64,000 nucleotides of DNA from a bacterium (GTDB lineage Bacteria; Cyanobacteriota; Vampirovibrionia; Obscuribacterales; Obscuribacteraceae): the NCBI GenBank assembly GCA_016124935.1, contig WGMS01000012.1, positions 124,001 through 188,000 on the forward strand, written 5' to 3'. The position numbers and the translations under genes were made by a program. Below the pieces are notes generated by a model. It was not told the DNA's origin, did no database searches, and saw only the letters and a program-made list of their open reading frames with translations. How positions within the stretch are numbered: the stretch's first letter is position 1; each line of letters starts with the position of its first letter. Shown piece after piece: positions 44,159 through 54,073 of the stretch.

Positions 44159-44992
44159 CTAAGGCATAAACTGCATTTCGAAAAATCGTTGACCGGGCTC
44201 TGAGCCGGGCAGGATTTCCACATCGACTTCGAATATTCTTTTGATCTCTTCCCTGGTCAGAGTTTCGTCTGGGGCGCCCACCGAGGCGATTTTGTTAGGC
44301 GTCGGCTCTTTGCGCTCGATGAGAATGACTTGATCGGATAGTTGATCGATCATAGTCAGATCATGAAGTATGACTATAATCGCCAGACTGTTCTCTTTCA
44401 GTTTTTTCAGTAAAGAAAATACATTGATACGGTGTTTGAAATCGAGGCTGGAGACGGGTTCATCGAGGAGGAGAATCTGCGGTTTCTGGGCCAGTGCCGC
44501 CGCTATGGCAACACGTTGTTTCTCTCCGCCGGATAAATTGGCCACGAATCTTTTCTCCAGGCTCTTTACCTGGGCAAGCTCCATGGCGGATTCTATCGAA
44601 TCCAGATCTTCTTGCGAGATGTTCCATGACCACCACTTCTGGTGAGGGTTTCTTCCCAGGGTGACGAATTCTTTCACTGTGAGGGCCAGGGAATTGTCGA
44701 AAAACTGGCTTACATAGGCGCATTCTCTGGCGAAGTCCCGGGCGCTCATCGACCAGATGTCTCGGTTTGCAATGCGAACCGAGCCCGATTTCGGTTTGAT
44801 CTGTCTGGCTATCGTCTTCAGCAGGGTCGATTTGCCAGAGCCATTAGGACCGGCCAGGCTTGTTATCGTGCCGGGCCTGATTTGGATTGAGACGCCATCT
44901 ATGATGTTGCCTGTATCCTCGTAGCCCACACAAAGCTCCGTGGTTTCGACTATGGTATCAGTCCCAATTTTTGCGTCATTTAAATCGGGCAT
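44159..44992 (-). CDS. ABC transporter ATP-binding protein (iron-siderophore/B12 type)
   Basis: 277 residues from ATG 44992; the frame opens earlier (45049) but that part overlaps the permease gene. FecE/FhuC/BtuD-type ATPase: Walker A GPNGSGKSTLLKT, Q-loop AYVSQFF, signature NLSGGEKQRVAIA, Walker B ILLLDEPVSSLD, H-loop VILHDLT. It energises the FecCD-type permease directly upstream. The likely substrate is a ferric siderophore, heme or cobalamin. Confidence 0.92.
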   Translation of the reverse strand: MPDLNDAKIGTDTIVETTELCVGYEDTGNIIDGVSIQIRPGTITSLAGPNGSGKSTLLKTIARQIKPKSGSVRIANRDIWSMSARDFARECAYVSQFFDNSLALTVKEFVTLGRNPHQKWWSWNISQEDLDSIESAMELAQVKSLEKRFVANLSGGEKQRVAIAAALAQKPQILLLDEPVSSLDFKHRINVFSLLKKLKENSLAIIVILHDLTMIDQLSDQVILIERKEPTPNKIASVGAPDETLTREEIKRIFEVDVEILPGSEPGQRFFEMQFMP

Positions 44993-44993
44993 A

Positions 44994-45992
44994 TCAGGCG
45001 AATTCTTCTCCCCTTTGTTTTGATACCAGATACAAAAAGAAAGGGCCACCGATTAACGATAGCAGCGTGCCAAGCGGCAACTCCTGACCCGCTGCGACAG
45101 AGCGGGCGGCGAGATCGCTGACCAGTACCAGGCCGATTCCTAATAAAGCCGTGCAGATAATATGAATTCTTTCGTCTCGACCAAAAGATCGTCGTGCTAT
45201 ATGCGGTGCCACCAGACCTACGAAGCCGACCAGACCAGAAACCGAGACCGCCGCACCGCACATTAGAACGGCGATCGAAAGCAAGACAAGCTGCAGCATC
45301 TCCACGTTGACGCCTAGGGATTTGGCTTGCTGTGAGCCAAGAGAGAGTAGTCTCAGTTGCTTGGAGAGAACCAGGGCAAGCAAAATCCCGAAGACCGTAT
45401 AGCCTGCCGCCGGGAGCAATTCCTGCCAGGTGCGTCCCGAGATTCCACCGGCAAGCCAGAAAAATATCCCCTGGGCTTTAATGGGATCGGCGCCATTGGT
45501 TATAATCAAGGTGATTATGCCGCTACAGATTGTCGAGAGCGCGATACCGGCGAGAAGCATTTTTGTCACCGATAAGCCGGTGGGGATTTTTGCCAGGGAT
45601 GCCACTATCAGGCTGGCGACAAGTCCACCGGTGAAAGCTACTATGGGGACATAGCTGAAGCTGAGACCGAGCGAAAGGGCTATGGCCACGGTCACACCGG
45701 CACCACTAGAGACACCGGTCAAATATGGATCGGCGAGATTGTTCTTGGACAGGGTCTGAAGGAGATAGCCGCTAACACTGAGAGCGGCACCGACGGTTAT
45801 GGCGGTAAGCATTCTGGGCAGTCGGATTTGCCAGATGATGTCGCGGACCATGGCCTGGTCTACCGGTATGGCGGCAGGACTGAAGAGCGTCGTCAGGGCA
45901 ATCTGTGGAGAAATTTGCACGTCACCCACGCAGATATTCAAAAGAATACCTGCGCCTACTATTAGAATAAGACCGACAAGCTTGAAGATCAA
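44994..45992 (-). CDS. FecCD-family ABC permease
   Basis: 332 residues, about 10 membrane helices, TTG start at 45992 with GGAGAG five bases upstream. Family motifs: RLPRMLTAITVGAALSVSGY, NNLADPYLTGVSSGAGV, GLVGFVGLVAPHIARR. It imports iron-siderophore, heme or vitamin B12 across the inner membrane with the ATPase at 44159. No substrate-binding protein or TonB receptor gene is adjacent. Confidence 0.93.
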   Translation of the reverse strand: MIFKLVGLILIVGAGILLNICVGDVQISPQIALTTLFSPAAIPVDQAMVRDIIWQIRLPRMLTAITVGAALSVSGYLLQTLSKNNLADPYLTGVSSGAGVTVAIALSLGLSFSYVPIVAFTGGLVASLIVASLAKIPTGLSVTKMLLAGIALSTICSGIITLIITNGADPIKAQGIFFWLAGGISGRTWQELLPAAGYTVFGILLALVLSKQLRLLSLGSQQAKSLGVNVEMLQLVLLSIAVLMCGAAVSVSGLVGFVGLVAPHIARRSFGRDERIHIICTALLGIGLVLVSDLAARSVAAGQELPLGTLLSLIGGPFFLYLVSKQRGEEFA

Positions 45993-46255
45993 AAGGGCTC
46001 TCCGGAAATCTCTCTAGCACTCCTCTTTAACAGGGCAGCGCCCATGACAGTAGCAGATAGGGAGCCCCTGCGGGTTATCAGGATGGGTATAATTCACCGA
46101 TTATTCACGGTTTTTTAGCGTTCTATTATTTAGCTCCTCTTCTATCAAAATCCCGTTGATGGTCATGGTAGTATTTCAAGGAACCCGTGTAGTAGAAGAT
46201 TACCGTTTTATCTCTCTCATTTTCTTCTTCTCTTGCCAGGAAAGAACAGTCTGCC

Positions 46256-47428
46256 ATGACCATCTATTTTGACAACAGCGCAACCACTCAGGTCCGAAAA
46301 GAAGTGGCGGAGGCCATGTTCGAGTTCATATCGACCAATTACGGCAATCCTTCTTCTATTCATGCCGTGGGGCGCAATTCTTACAAGGCTATGACGCTGG
46401 CGAGAAAGCGAGTTGCCGGTTTGCTCAATTGCTCTGCGACCGAAATCTGTTTTGCCGGGTGCGGCACCCTGGCTAATAATCTGGCCATTCTCGGTCGGGC
46501 CCGGTTTGTCGAAGCCAATGATCTTGGCAGGCATATCATCACCAGCCGTATTGAGCATTCTGCTGTAACCGGCCCGGCTCGCTATCTGGAGGCTCAGGGC
46601 TGGAAGCTGACAGTGCTGGATGTAGATAAAGAAGGTTTCATCAAGGTCGAGCAACTCATGAACGCTCTCACCGAGGAGACCAGCATTATCTCGATTATGT
46701 GGGCCAACAACGAAATCGGTACTTTGCAGCCGATTAAAGAGATGGCTCAGGCTGTTCAAGATTATGCAAAAGAGAAGGAACGGGAGATATTTTTTCATAC
46801 CGACGCCGTTCAGGCTGCCGGCAAGGTCCCTATCGATCTTAAGGAAGTACCTGTTTCGGCGCTTTCGATATCAGGTCACAAGTTCCACGCTCCCAAAGGG
46901 GTTGGTGCGTTATTCTTGAGAAGGGGAGTCAATCTCATGCCCATCACATTTGGTGGCGGTCAAGAGAAAGGGTTGATGCCCGGGACTGAATCCATGCCCA
47001 ACATAGTCGCCCTGGGAATGGCTGCGGAACTGGCTGCCGGAGAGATGGAGGATAGTGTCTCCAGGCTGCGAGAGATGCAGAATTACATGATCGAGCAGTT
47101 GTCCACCGTTCCCGGCGTGCATGTTACCGGCACCAGGGATCTGGGCAGGCGACTGCCCGGCCATGTCAGTGTCGCTGTGGAGAATTGCGAAGGCGAAGCC
47201 CTGGTCATGCAGCTTGATCTGAAGGGTATCTGCTGTTCATCCGCATCCGCCTGTCATAAAGGAATTGTCGAGCCTTCCCATGTGCTGTCCGCTCTTAATT
47301 TGCCCTGTGATCTGGTGAAGGGCTCGGTTCGAATCTCTATGGGCAAGTTCAATACCATGGAAGAATGCCGGGAAGCGGTGGCACAGATAAAGTCCGTGTT
47401 CGAATCGCAGAAGCTTTCGGTTATTTAG
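46256..47428 (+). CDS. Cysteine desulfurase (NifS/IscS-like)
   Basis: 390 residues. PLP enzyme releasing sulfur from cysteine for Fe-S clusters or tRNA thiolation. MTIYFDNSATTQVRKEVAEA at the start, PLP lysine in SISGHKFHAPKG near residue 210, mobile-loop Cys in GICCSSASACHKG near residue 330. The PLP-stacking region reads FAGCGTLANNLAI where most members have TSGGTEANN, a modest deviation. No iscU or suf gene is adjacent. Its 3' end overlaps the convergent aldehyde dehydrogenase gene by 8 bases. Confidence 0.92.
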   Translation: MTIYFDNSATTQVRKEVAEAMFEFISTNYGNPSSIHAVGRNSYKAMTLARKRVAGLLNCSATEICFAGCGTLANNLAILGRARFVEANDLGRHIITSRIEHSAVTGPARYLEAQGWKLTVLDVDKEGFIKVEQLMNALTEETSIISIMWANNEIGTLQPIKEMAQAVQDYAKEKEREIFFHTDAVQAAGKVPIDLKEVPVSALSISGHKFHAPKGVGALFLRRGVNLMPITFGGGQEKGLMPGTESMPNIVALGMAAELAAGEMEDSVSRLREMQNYMIEQLSTVPGVHVTGTRDLGRRLPGHVSVAVENCEGEALVMQLDLKGICCSSASACHKGIVEPSHVLSALNLPCDLVKGSVRISMGKFNTMEECREAVAQIKSVFESQKLSVI

Positions 47429-48986
47429 GTTTTTTCGCCATATTGCTGACGAAGCGGCAGAGTCCGGAGAGTTTTCCGAATGGGAAGCTTCCATGAAAAG
47501 CTTGCAGTCCGCCAGCCATCATCTTTATTCTTGATGGTCCGTAGGGATACCACCAGATTCTCGATGAACCGCCGGCGGCATCAATATTGATATGCTTGAT
47601 ATTGACCAGGTCCATAAGACCGAAGTGCGAATGGGAGCGGCCGAACCCGCTCTGTTTTATGCCTCCCCAGGGAAGCTGCGGCGATGCGTGGGAGAAAAGG
47701 CAGTCGTTTATATAGACGGTTCCGACTTCCAGATCCCTGGCTATGTCTTCTGCTCTTTTTAGATTTTTGCCCCAGATCGATGCGGTCAGGCCGAACTCAC
47801 TGTCATTTACAAGATCGACCACTTCGTCTTCGGTTTCCACTATCATCACCGGCAATACCGGACCGAAGGTCTCTTCTCTCATGATGCGCATAGAATTGTT
47901 GACATTGGTAAGAATAGTCGGCTCGAAGAAGAAGCCGCCGTGTTCTTCGATGACACCACCGCCAGTGAGGATAGAGGCGCCGTTTTCGACGGCGTCGTCC
48001 ACCAGGTTCTTGATTTTGTCGAGCTGGACTTGATCTATAACCGGACCGATGTCGACGTTCGGATCCACTGCCGGACCCACCTTGAGCTCTTTAGTGAAAT
48101 TGACGAGTTCGTCGAGAAACTTCTCGGAGTTTTTGCTCTTTAAAATGTAAAGTCTCTCGATGGAGGCGCAGGCTTGACCGGCATTGGTAAAAGCACCCCA
48201 GGCAATGCCTCGGGCTGTCCATTTCACCGGGGCACTGGGCAGCACCACGGCGGCGTCCTTGCCTCCTAACTCGAGGGTAACCGGAACAATTCCGTTGGCG
48301 GCTTGTTGCATGACTTTTCTACCGCCTTCTACCGAACCGGTGAAGATCAGCCGCGAGAGCTTTGCCTCGGAGAGGTATTTCCCTGTGACTCTATCACCGG
48401 TGACAACCTGCACCACTCCTTCGGGGAAACCGGCTTCTTTGAAGAGGTCGCCTATTTTGATTCCTACGAGGGTGGATTTTTCAGACGGTTTGAGCACCAC
48501 GGTGTTGCCTACCATGATCGACATGAGAATGGTCATCATAGGAATAGAGAAAGGATAATTCCAGGGTGAAATCACACCGATTACTCCCAGGGGCTCGAAG
48601 GCTACCACCGATTGCTTGGTAGAAAGAATGGGGCTATTGAGGCTGATCATCTGGTCTTTGAGCAGACGTTCGGCATTGTCTGCGAGCCAGACACAGGTAT
48701 CCAGGGTGCCTGTAAGCTCTGATGCATAGGCTTCAGATAAAGGCTTGCCGACTTCCTGGCTGATTAACTTCGCTATATCCTCGCTCTGGGCGGCGATAAT
48801 CTTGCGCAGCTTGAGGATATATCTGGCTCTTTTACCGAAGTCCATGATCTGCCAATCTTCGAAGGCTTTCCAGGCGCCGTCCACCACCTCTTTAACCTGG
48901 CTTTCCGACATGACCGGAAACTCTCCGAGCACCTCTTTATTAGCCGGATTGACCGATTCGATTGTCAGGGTCTTGCTCGTTACCAT
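47421..48986 (-). CDS. NAD(P)-dependent aldehyde dehydrogenase
   Basis: 521 residues. The ALDH fold is complete: ISPWNYPFSIPMMTILMS, FTGSVEGGRKVMQQAA, general base Glu in LELGGKDAAVV (near 242), and catalytic Cys in AGQACASIERL (near 274). The C-terminal oligomerisation segment is SPQLPWGGIKQSGFGRSHSH. The substrate aldehyde is not predictable. No operon partner on its strand. Confidence 0.93.
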   Translation of the reverse strand: MVTSKTLTIESVNPANKEVLGEFPVMSESQVKEVVDGAWKAFEDWQIMDFGKRARYILKLRKIIAAQSEDIAKLISQEVGKPLSEAYASELTGTLDTCVWLADNAERLLKDQMISLNSPILSTKQSVVAFEPLGVIGVISPWNYPFSIPMMTILMSIMVGNTVVLKPSEKSTLVGIKIGDLFKEAGFPEGVVQVVTGDRVTGKYLSEAKLSRLIFTGSVEGGRKVMQQAANGIVPVTLELGGKDAAVVLPSAPVKWTARGIAWGAFTNAGQACASIERLYILKSKNSEKFLDELVNFTKELKVGPAVDPNVDIGPVIDQVQLDKIKNLVDDAVENGASILTGGGVIEEHGGFFFEPTILTNVNNSMRIMREETFGPVLPVMIVETEDEVVDLVNDSEFGLTASIWGKNLKRAEDIARDLEVGTVYINDCLFSHASPQLPWGGIKQSGFGRSHSHFGLMDLVNIKHINIDAAGGSSRIWWYPYGPSRIKMMAGGLQAFHGSFPFGKLSGLCRFVSNMAKKPK

Positions 48987-49028
48987 TTCATTACCATGGG
49001 ATAAACAATGATGATCTGTCTTCTTTTG

Positions 49029-50771
49029 TTATTCTAACGTTTCGACGGCCTTTCTGGCCTCTTTTGCATTCTTCCCGGCCAGACCTTTGTTCAAGCTGTT
49101 CTTGAAGTGTTTCAAGGCCGAGCCTTTGTCGCCGTTCTCGTTCAAGATTTTGGCCAGCGTGTATTCAAGGGGAGGAAATTGTCGAGAATAGGCTTCGAGC
49201 GAGCCCTGCAAGAGTTTGACCGCTTTATGAGTATCGCCCTCATCTATCAATTGTTCAGCCTGGGCGATTATCACTGATCCGTCGCCTGGAGCGGCAGCCC
49301 TGGCTGATTTCATCAGCTTGTCTGCGCCTTTTTTATCTCCGGATGCGGCTTTTACCCGGGAGAGCAATACCATGGCTTCGGTATTGCCGGGTTCTATTTT
49401 GAGGCAGAGCTCGGCGTTTTTTCTCGCTTCTTCGACCTTGCTCGATTTGAGCGCGAGTTCTCCTGTGCCGGTGAGAGCCTCGGGATTCTTATCGTCTTTA
49501 TTCAGCGCGCTCTCCAGTTTTTTGCGAGCTGACTTCAGGTCTTCAGTGGCCGACCCCCGGCTCATAATCGCCTTTCCTTCCATGGCGAGGGCGATGCTTT
49601 TGCATTCAGGATTCCTTGCTATCTCCATCGCTTCTTCCACAGCCTCTTTCGAGTCGCCCAGATTGATGTAGATGCGGGCAAGCTCCAGGTGGGCCGCCGG
49701 GAAAAGCTGGTTTTCCGCCAGGGCTTCCTTCAGCTCGGCGATAGCCTCTTTCACCCGGCCCTGGCGATAATTGATTATGCCTGAAGCCACCAGTAATCGA
49801 GGATTGGCGGCGTCGAGCCTGCGCCCTTCGGTCAGAGCCTGGGTGGCTCCTTTGACATTGCCTTCTTTCAGATTCGCAAGGGCTTCCAGGGCGTAGACCT
49901 CTCCCAGATCGACTGCCGCGGTTTTCAGTTTTGCTGTGGTTTCCAGGCAGGCTTTATAGCGACGCAGGGAGAGTTGGGCAAGGGCTCGGCATTTGAGGCT
50001 GCGGGCGTCACCGGGATAGGCAGCCAGGGCTCGGTCGGCTGCCTTGAGCGCTTCTTCGAACGCGCCTGCTGTGACTGCTTCTTCGGCGACAAGAATAAAG
50101 AACTCCGGCTCTAAACTATCGTCCTCGATTATGGAGCGCACTGCTCCCCGGGCTTCTTCGATTTTGCCCATTTGGTAGAGCGATCCGATTGTTTTCAATC
50201 GAGCTTCTCTCGATTCTGGCTCCAGGCAGGCGGCTTTTCTGGCGCAGAGCTGGGCTTCTTTGTTTTTGCCCAGGGCAAGATAGAGCTGGCCAAGGGACGA
50301 CCAGGCTTCATAACTGGTCGGGTCTGTTTTAAGCAAGCCTTCGAAAGCAGAGGCGGCTCCTTCATTGTCTTCCATGGCCTGGCAGCAGATGCCGAGCTGG
50401 AGCCAGGCGGCTTTCGATTGGGGATCTAAGTCTGTGGCTCGCTTCGCCGCCTGAAGGGCTCTGGGTATAAAGGTCTTTCCGTGTCTTCGCAACATGATGG
50501 TTGAGAGCAATAGCTGATATTCTGCCGAATTAGAACAGCGCTTCTCGTTCTCTTCGAGCAATCTGGAGGCATCGATGACTTTGCCCCGGGCAAACAGCGA
50601 GGTCGCTTCTTTGAGGATGGCGCCGCAGTCAGTAGTACCGGCCGAGGCTTCGACCAGTGCACCCGGGATGGTGCTCTGGGCTAGCAACAGCGTCAGCGCT
50701 GTCAACAATGCGGCGGTAAAGGTAGAAAAAGTAATAAAAGATCGGTTCGGGTTATATTGAGTATGATGCAA
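49029..50771 (-). CDS. Secreted tetratricopeptide-repeat protein
   Basis: 580 residues, ATG at 50771. A signal peptide or anchor lies near residues 15-45 (FTAALLTALTLLLAQSTIPG). The remainder is at least ten TPR units (AWLQLGICCQAMEDNEGAAS, AWSSLGQLYLALGKNKEAQL, AHLELARIYINLGDSKEAVE). Likely a periplasmic scaffold for protein-protein contacts. It is divergent from another secreted TPR gene 43 bases away, so they share a promoter region. Confidence 0.85.
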   Translation of the reverse strand: MHHTQYNPNRSFITFSTFTAALLTALTLLLAQSTIPGALVEASAGTTDCGAILKEATSLFARGKVIDASRLLEENEKRCSNSAEYQLLLSTIMLRRHGKTFIPRALQAAKRATDLDPQSKAAWLQLGICCQAMEDNEGAASAFEGLLKTDPTSYEAWSSLGQLYLALGKNKEAQLCARKAACLEPESREARLKTIGSLYQMGKIEEARGAVRSIIEDDSLEPEFFILVAEEAVTAGAFEEALKAADRALAAYPGDARSLKCRALAQLSLRRYKACLETTAKLKTAAVDLGEVYALEALANLKEGNVKGATQALTEGRRLDAANPRLLVASGIINYRQGRVKEAIAELKEALAENQLFPAAHLELARIYINLGDSKEAVEEAMEIARNPECKSIALAMEGKAIMSRGSATEDLKSARKKLESALNKDDKNPEALTGTGELALKSSKVEEARKNAELCLKIEPGNTEAMVLLSRVKAASGDKKGADKLMKSARAAAPGDGSVIIAQAEQLIDEGDTHKAVKLLQGSLEAYSRQFPPLEYTLAKILNENGDKGSALKHFKNSLNKGLAGKNAKEARKAVETLE

Positions 50772-50814
50772 GATAAAGGTCCATTTGGAGAACAGCCCTA
50801 TTTTATATGACCCG

Positions 50815-51891
50815 ATGAAGAGTTCGCTCAGAAGCCTATTTTTTACCTGTCTCTGCCTTCTGTTTTGTCAAGCGTCCGCCTGGGCAGGCGCCGATTACAG
50901 CATGGCTGAAGCGGACTATAAAAAAGGTTTCTTAGATCAGGCTGCCGCCGGACTCGACCGGGTCATTCAGACCGAGCCGTCCAATTATCGAGCCTATATT
51001 CTGCTTGGTAAAATCAGGCACCGTCAAGGTGATGTTGAAAAGGCCCTCGATAATTATCGCAAAGCGCTGGTGCTTCAGCCTAACAGTGCCGAAGCCGCCT
51101 TCGATATGGGAGTGGCTTTATATGACAAGAGAGACTTTCAAGGAGCCAGGGAGAGCTTTGAGAAAGCTTGCAAGCTCGATCGTTCTAATGCCGAGTATCT
51201 GTACAATCTTGCCCTGACCCTGGAGGAGCTCGGGGACGCCAGGGAGGCGGAGAAGGGTTACAGAAGGGCGGCGCGTTCAGATAAGGTCAGTGCCGTGAGT
51301 CATTTCAGTCTTGGCCGAATCGCCCAATTGCGTAAGGAGTATGAAACCGCCATTCAAGAGTATGAGAGCGCTATTTCCATCGACCCCAAATTTGTGCAGG
51401 CTTACAACAATCTCGGGGTGATCTATTCGGAGAAAGGAGATTTCCCTCGTTCTATAGATTATTTTCAAAAGGCCCTCAATATCGATCCCGACTTTTCTCA
51501 TGCCAGGCGTAATCTTGGTTATGCCCAGGCTCATACCAGCCTCGGTATCACTTATTTGGGAATGGGCAATACTGAGAAAGCAAGAGAAGAGTTCGAGAAG
51601 GCTCTGGATATCGATCCGGACTGTTCCGACGCGCATTATAATTTTGGGCTGCTTCTGCACAAGGATGGAAGCCTTGATGAAGCTATAGAGCACTATGAAA
51701 AAGCCCTTGCTGCTGACCCGGCAAATTTAAAAGCCCATAACAATCTCGGAGTGGCATATGCCGCCCGGGGAGATCTTGTCAAAGCGCGTCAACAGTACGA
51801 AGCCGCCCTCAAAATCGACCCTGATTTCAAGGAAGCCCGCGAGAATCTCTCTCGTCTAGGCGGTACTGTAGATAACACCAGTAAGTTTTGA
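50815..51891 (+). CDS. Secreted tetratricopeptide-repeat protein
   Basis: 358 residues from ATG 50815, chosen because it gives a clean signal peptide (MKSSLRSLFFTCLCLLFCQA); a TTG at 50785 is in frame upstream. About nine TPR units follow (AYNNLGVIYSEKGDFPRSID, AHYNFGLLLHKDGSLDEAIE, AHNNLGVAYAARGDLVKARQ). It is divergently paired with the TPR gene at 49029. Partner proteins unknown. Confidence 0.85.
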   Translation: MKSSLRSLFFTCLCLLFCQASAWAGADYSMAEADYKKGFLDQAAAGLDRVIQTEPSNYRAYILLGKIRHRQGDVEKALDNYRKALVLQPNSAEAAFDMGVALYDKRDFQGARESFEKACKLDRSNAEYLYNLALTLEELGDAREAEKGYRRAARSDKVSAVSHFSLGRIAQLRKEYETAIQEYESAISIDPKFVQAYNNLGVIYSEKGDFPRSIDYFQKALNIDPDFSHARRNLGYAQAHTSLGITYLGMGNTEKAREEFEKALDIDPDCSDAHYNFGLLLHKDGSLDEAIEHYEKALAADPANLKAHNNLGVAYAARGDLVKARQQYEAALKIDPDFKEARENLSRLGGTVDNTSKF

Positions 51892-52075
51892 CGGTAGCAC
51901 TCTGGTTCTTTCAAATGGTCCTCTAAGCTTTTGAATAAGGCACCACGGCCAGTGACCGATAAGCTCCTTTGAAGGCAGGGTTTTGGTGTATTATCGAGTC
52001 ATATCTTTAGCTTCTCTTGCGGAATCTGATTAGACTGGATTTACGCCCTTGCCAAAGCAATCACTATTTTTTCAG

Positions 52076-52972
52076 ATGATGAAGAAGCAGACGCTGAAGC
52101 TGAAGCTGCTGAGGGCGGTCTTAATCTGTGCCTTGATGAACTGCGCGGTTTCATCACCGGCGCATGCCCATGCCCTGGAAAGCGGTATCAGTCACACTCG
52201 TTTGAGAGAGCCGATTAATTTGGCTCCGGATTTGAGCAAGATTGATCTGCGACCTCAAAGAGACAGTTTTCTCCTTCGTACTGGTTCTCGGTTGATTGTC
52301 TCTATTCTGACCCCGCTGGATTCCAGTACTGCTCGAGTCGGTGATCCGGTGAGCGCCATGCTTCTTACACCGGTTGGAACGAAAGATGTCGTTCTGCTCG
52401 CCCCGGGAGCGGTTCTGTCAGGCTGGGTCTCCGATGTTTTTCATGTGCGGCGGGCGCTGTCTTCTCAGTTGTCTCCTTCACGATGGTCCAACGCCAACGC
52501 GGCTCTCAATATTCATTTCAATAAGATAGAGCGCCATCAGGGACCTGGGCTTGTGATTTCGGCGAATCCTGCCAGGGAGACCGCGGTGTTCGGTACCGGA
52601 AGCGAGTTCGATTTTGCAGTTAATAAGCGCGGTGAGATCAGTCTCGATTTCGGCAGGGGCAAATATACCGCAACCTCGGTGGCAGTAGGAGCGGTCAGCC
52701 TGGCTAGCGGTCCCTTGAGCCTGGTGGTCGGACCGGCCTTATCCGGTACCGCTGGTGCGGTCGACCCAGCCTATGCCCTCGATCGACCGGTCTCTCAAAA
52801 TGAGAGTCACAGTCGCTTGAGCGGATTCTGCCAGGGTATGGTGAAGGGTTTACCGGGAGGCTCCTTGCTTTTAGGGACAAAACATCGGGGGCTGCGTGTA
52901 GAGTTGCCTGCCGGTGCCCAGCTCTGTGTGGAGCTGGATAGCGACCTGGTGATTCCTAATAGTTCCAAATAG
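52076..52972 (+). CDS. Secreted protein of unknown function
   Basis: 298 residues from ATG 52076 (MMKKQTLKLKLLRAVLICAL); TTG 52049 is in frame upstream. The signal peptide probably ends at SSPAHAHA. The body is beta-rich (LRTGSRLIVSILTPLDSSTA, RVGDPVSAMLLTPVGTKDVV, LLAPGAVLSGWVSDV), a layout seen in proteins that tie a cell-surface property to small beta-barrels. A glycine-rich hydrophobic segment lies near residue 225. I recognise no family with confidence. Confidence 0.72.
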   Translation: MMKKQTLKLKLLRAVLICALMNCAVSSPAHAHALESGISHTRLREPINLAPDLSKIDLRPQRDSFLLRTGSRLIVSILTPLDSSTARVGDPVSAMLLTPVGTKDVVLLAPGAVLSGWVSDVFHVRRALSSQLSPSRWSNANAALNIHFNKIERHQGPGLVISANPARETAVFGTGSEFDFAVNKRGEISLDFGRGKYTATSVAVGAVSLASGPLSLVVGPALSGTAGAVDPAYALDRPVSQNESHSRLSGFCQGMVKGLPGGSLLLGTKHRGLRVELPAGAQLCVELDSDLVIPNSSK

Positions 52973-52980
52973 CAAAAAAG

Positions 52981-53547
52981 CTAGCGCCAGTCTTTTCGAG
53001 CCGCCAGTTTGAGGCGGATCGCCCGTCTGATTTCACTGGTATCGAGGGTGGAGGCGAGAGCCTTCCACATTTTTTTTCGTGAGCCTTTGCGGAAGCCTCT
53101 GTGCATACCGTTCTCTCGCAAGAGTGCAAAAGCCTCTTCGCGCCATAGAAGCTGGCACATCGAATAGGGATCGACTTCGAAATTAGTTCTGGAAGGCCAG
53201 ATTTCGTTTAGATACGGTCTGTCATCCTTTTCGCTCACACAGATAAGTCCCCACCATTTAGGGACGATTTCGAGCGCTTCTGCAACATGTTTCTGGTCGC
53301 AGACAAGGGTCATTCGATCAAAGACTTTGCAGTAGTTCTCTTGTTGGGCGGGAAGTCTTTTAAGATTATCGGCTGCCGACTTTATTTCGAAGCCGTGCAT
53401 TTCGTCTTTGTGAATGACAGCCATATCGACTCGAAAGCTGCCTTCCATCAGACCAAGTTCATCTATGATAAGAGAGTTGAAGTATTTATCTTTCAGATTA
53501 TCTCTGAGGAATGTATGGAGAGCTTCTCTTACTGCTTCTTCTTTCAT
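52981..53547 (-). CDS. sce7726 family protein (putative PD-(D/E)XK nuclease-like)
   Basis: 188 residues from ATG 53547 (MKEEAVREALHTFL), which fits the family start. ATGs at 53571 and 53646 are possible and would overlap the upstream XRE gene. The family core is visible: LIIDELGLMEGSFRVDMAVI, MHGFEIKSAADNLKRLPAQ, YCKVFDRMTLVCDQKHV and PKWWGLICV. The Asp...Glu-x-Lys arrangement resembles a restriction-type nuclease active site, but activity is unproven for the family. It is co-oriented with, and likely coupled to, the XRE regulator at 53609. The family occurs in accessory regions of many genomes. Confidence 0.8.
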   Translation of the reverse strand: MKEEAVREALHTFLRDNLKDKYFNSLIIDELGLMEGSFRVDMAVIHKDEMHGFEIKSAADNLKRLPAQQENYCKVFDRMTLVCDQKHVAEALEIVPKWWGLICVSEKDDRPYLNEIWPSRTNFEVDPYSMCQLLWREEAFALLRENGMHRGFRKGSRKKMWKALASTLDTSEIRRAIRLKLAARKDWR

Positions 53548-53608
53548 GATCAGACAAGTATACTCAATCATGATCCCGATGCCAAGACAGAGTTTTTTCT
53601 GTTGCTCA

Positions 53609-54028
53609 TCAGTCAGCTTCAGTAAATTTAGCAAGATCCGCTTCATCAAGATCGAAATGCTTCAGTTTTTCTATCTCTAGTGTCAGCAGGCTCACTATTC
53701 TCTCCAGTTCCGAGAACCGGATTGAGCTGTAAAGTGTTTTTTCATACCGGGTCAGTTGCTGTCTTTTGATACCCAGCTTATCTGCCATTTTTGTCTGGGT
53801 CCAACCCAGGGCGACTCTTGCTTTTATAATTTCCTCTGGTAGGGCGTTAAGATTGGCAGGCGAACTCAGATTTGTCGAATCGAAGCACGATGTTCTCATA
53901 CTCTCAAAGTGCTTTATCGCTATATCGGTTTTCTCTATGTATTGAAAGACTGCTTCTAGTCTGTCGTCGAAATCTTCAATCTCCAGATTGTCAGCCAATC
54001 GCCCGGATTGTTTGAGCCAGGCTCTCAA
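53609..54028 (-). CDS. XRE-family helix-turn-helix regulator
   Basis: 139 residues from TTG 54028; no ATG or GTG exists in this frame before the stop at 54065, so the start is uncertain. The C-terminal half holds a clear lambda-repressor-type HTH (IIKARVALGWTQTKMADKLG, IKRQQLTRYEKTLYSS). The N-terminal half is helical (LEAVFQYIEKTDIAIKHFES). Its stop lies within the possible 5' end of the sce7726 gene, so the two are one unit. Two GCAAC-N6-GTTGC repeats upstream are probable operators. Confidence 0.82.
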   Translation of the reverse strand: MRAWLKQSGRLADNLEIEDFDDRLEAVFQYIEKTDIAIKHFESMRTSCFDSTNLSSPANLNALPEEIIKARVALGWTQTKMADKLGIKRQQLTRYEKTLYSSIRFSELERIVSLLTLEIEKLKHFDLDEADLAKFTEAD

Positions 54029-54073
54029 TCTGACTAGTTGGCGCTTTCTGCGCCAGTATTCTCCCTATGTTCA

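Noticed and set aside
45931..45955. ATATTCAAAAG match near the FecCD start
   Set aside because: It lies inside the coding region and lacks the TGAA half, so it is probably chance.
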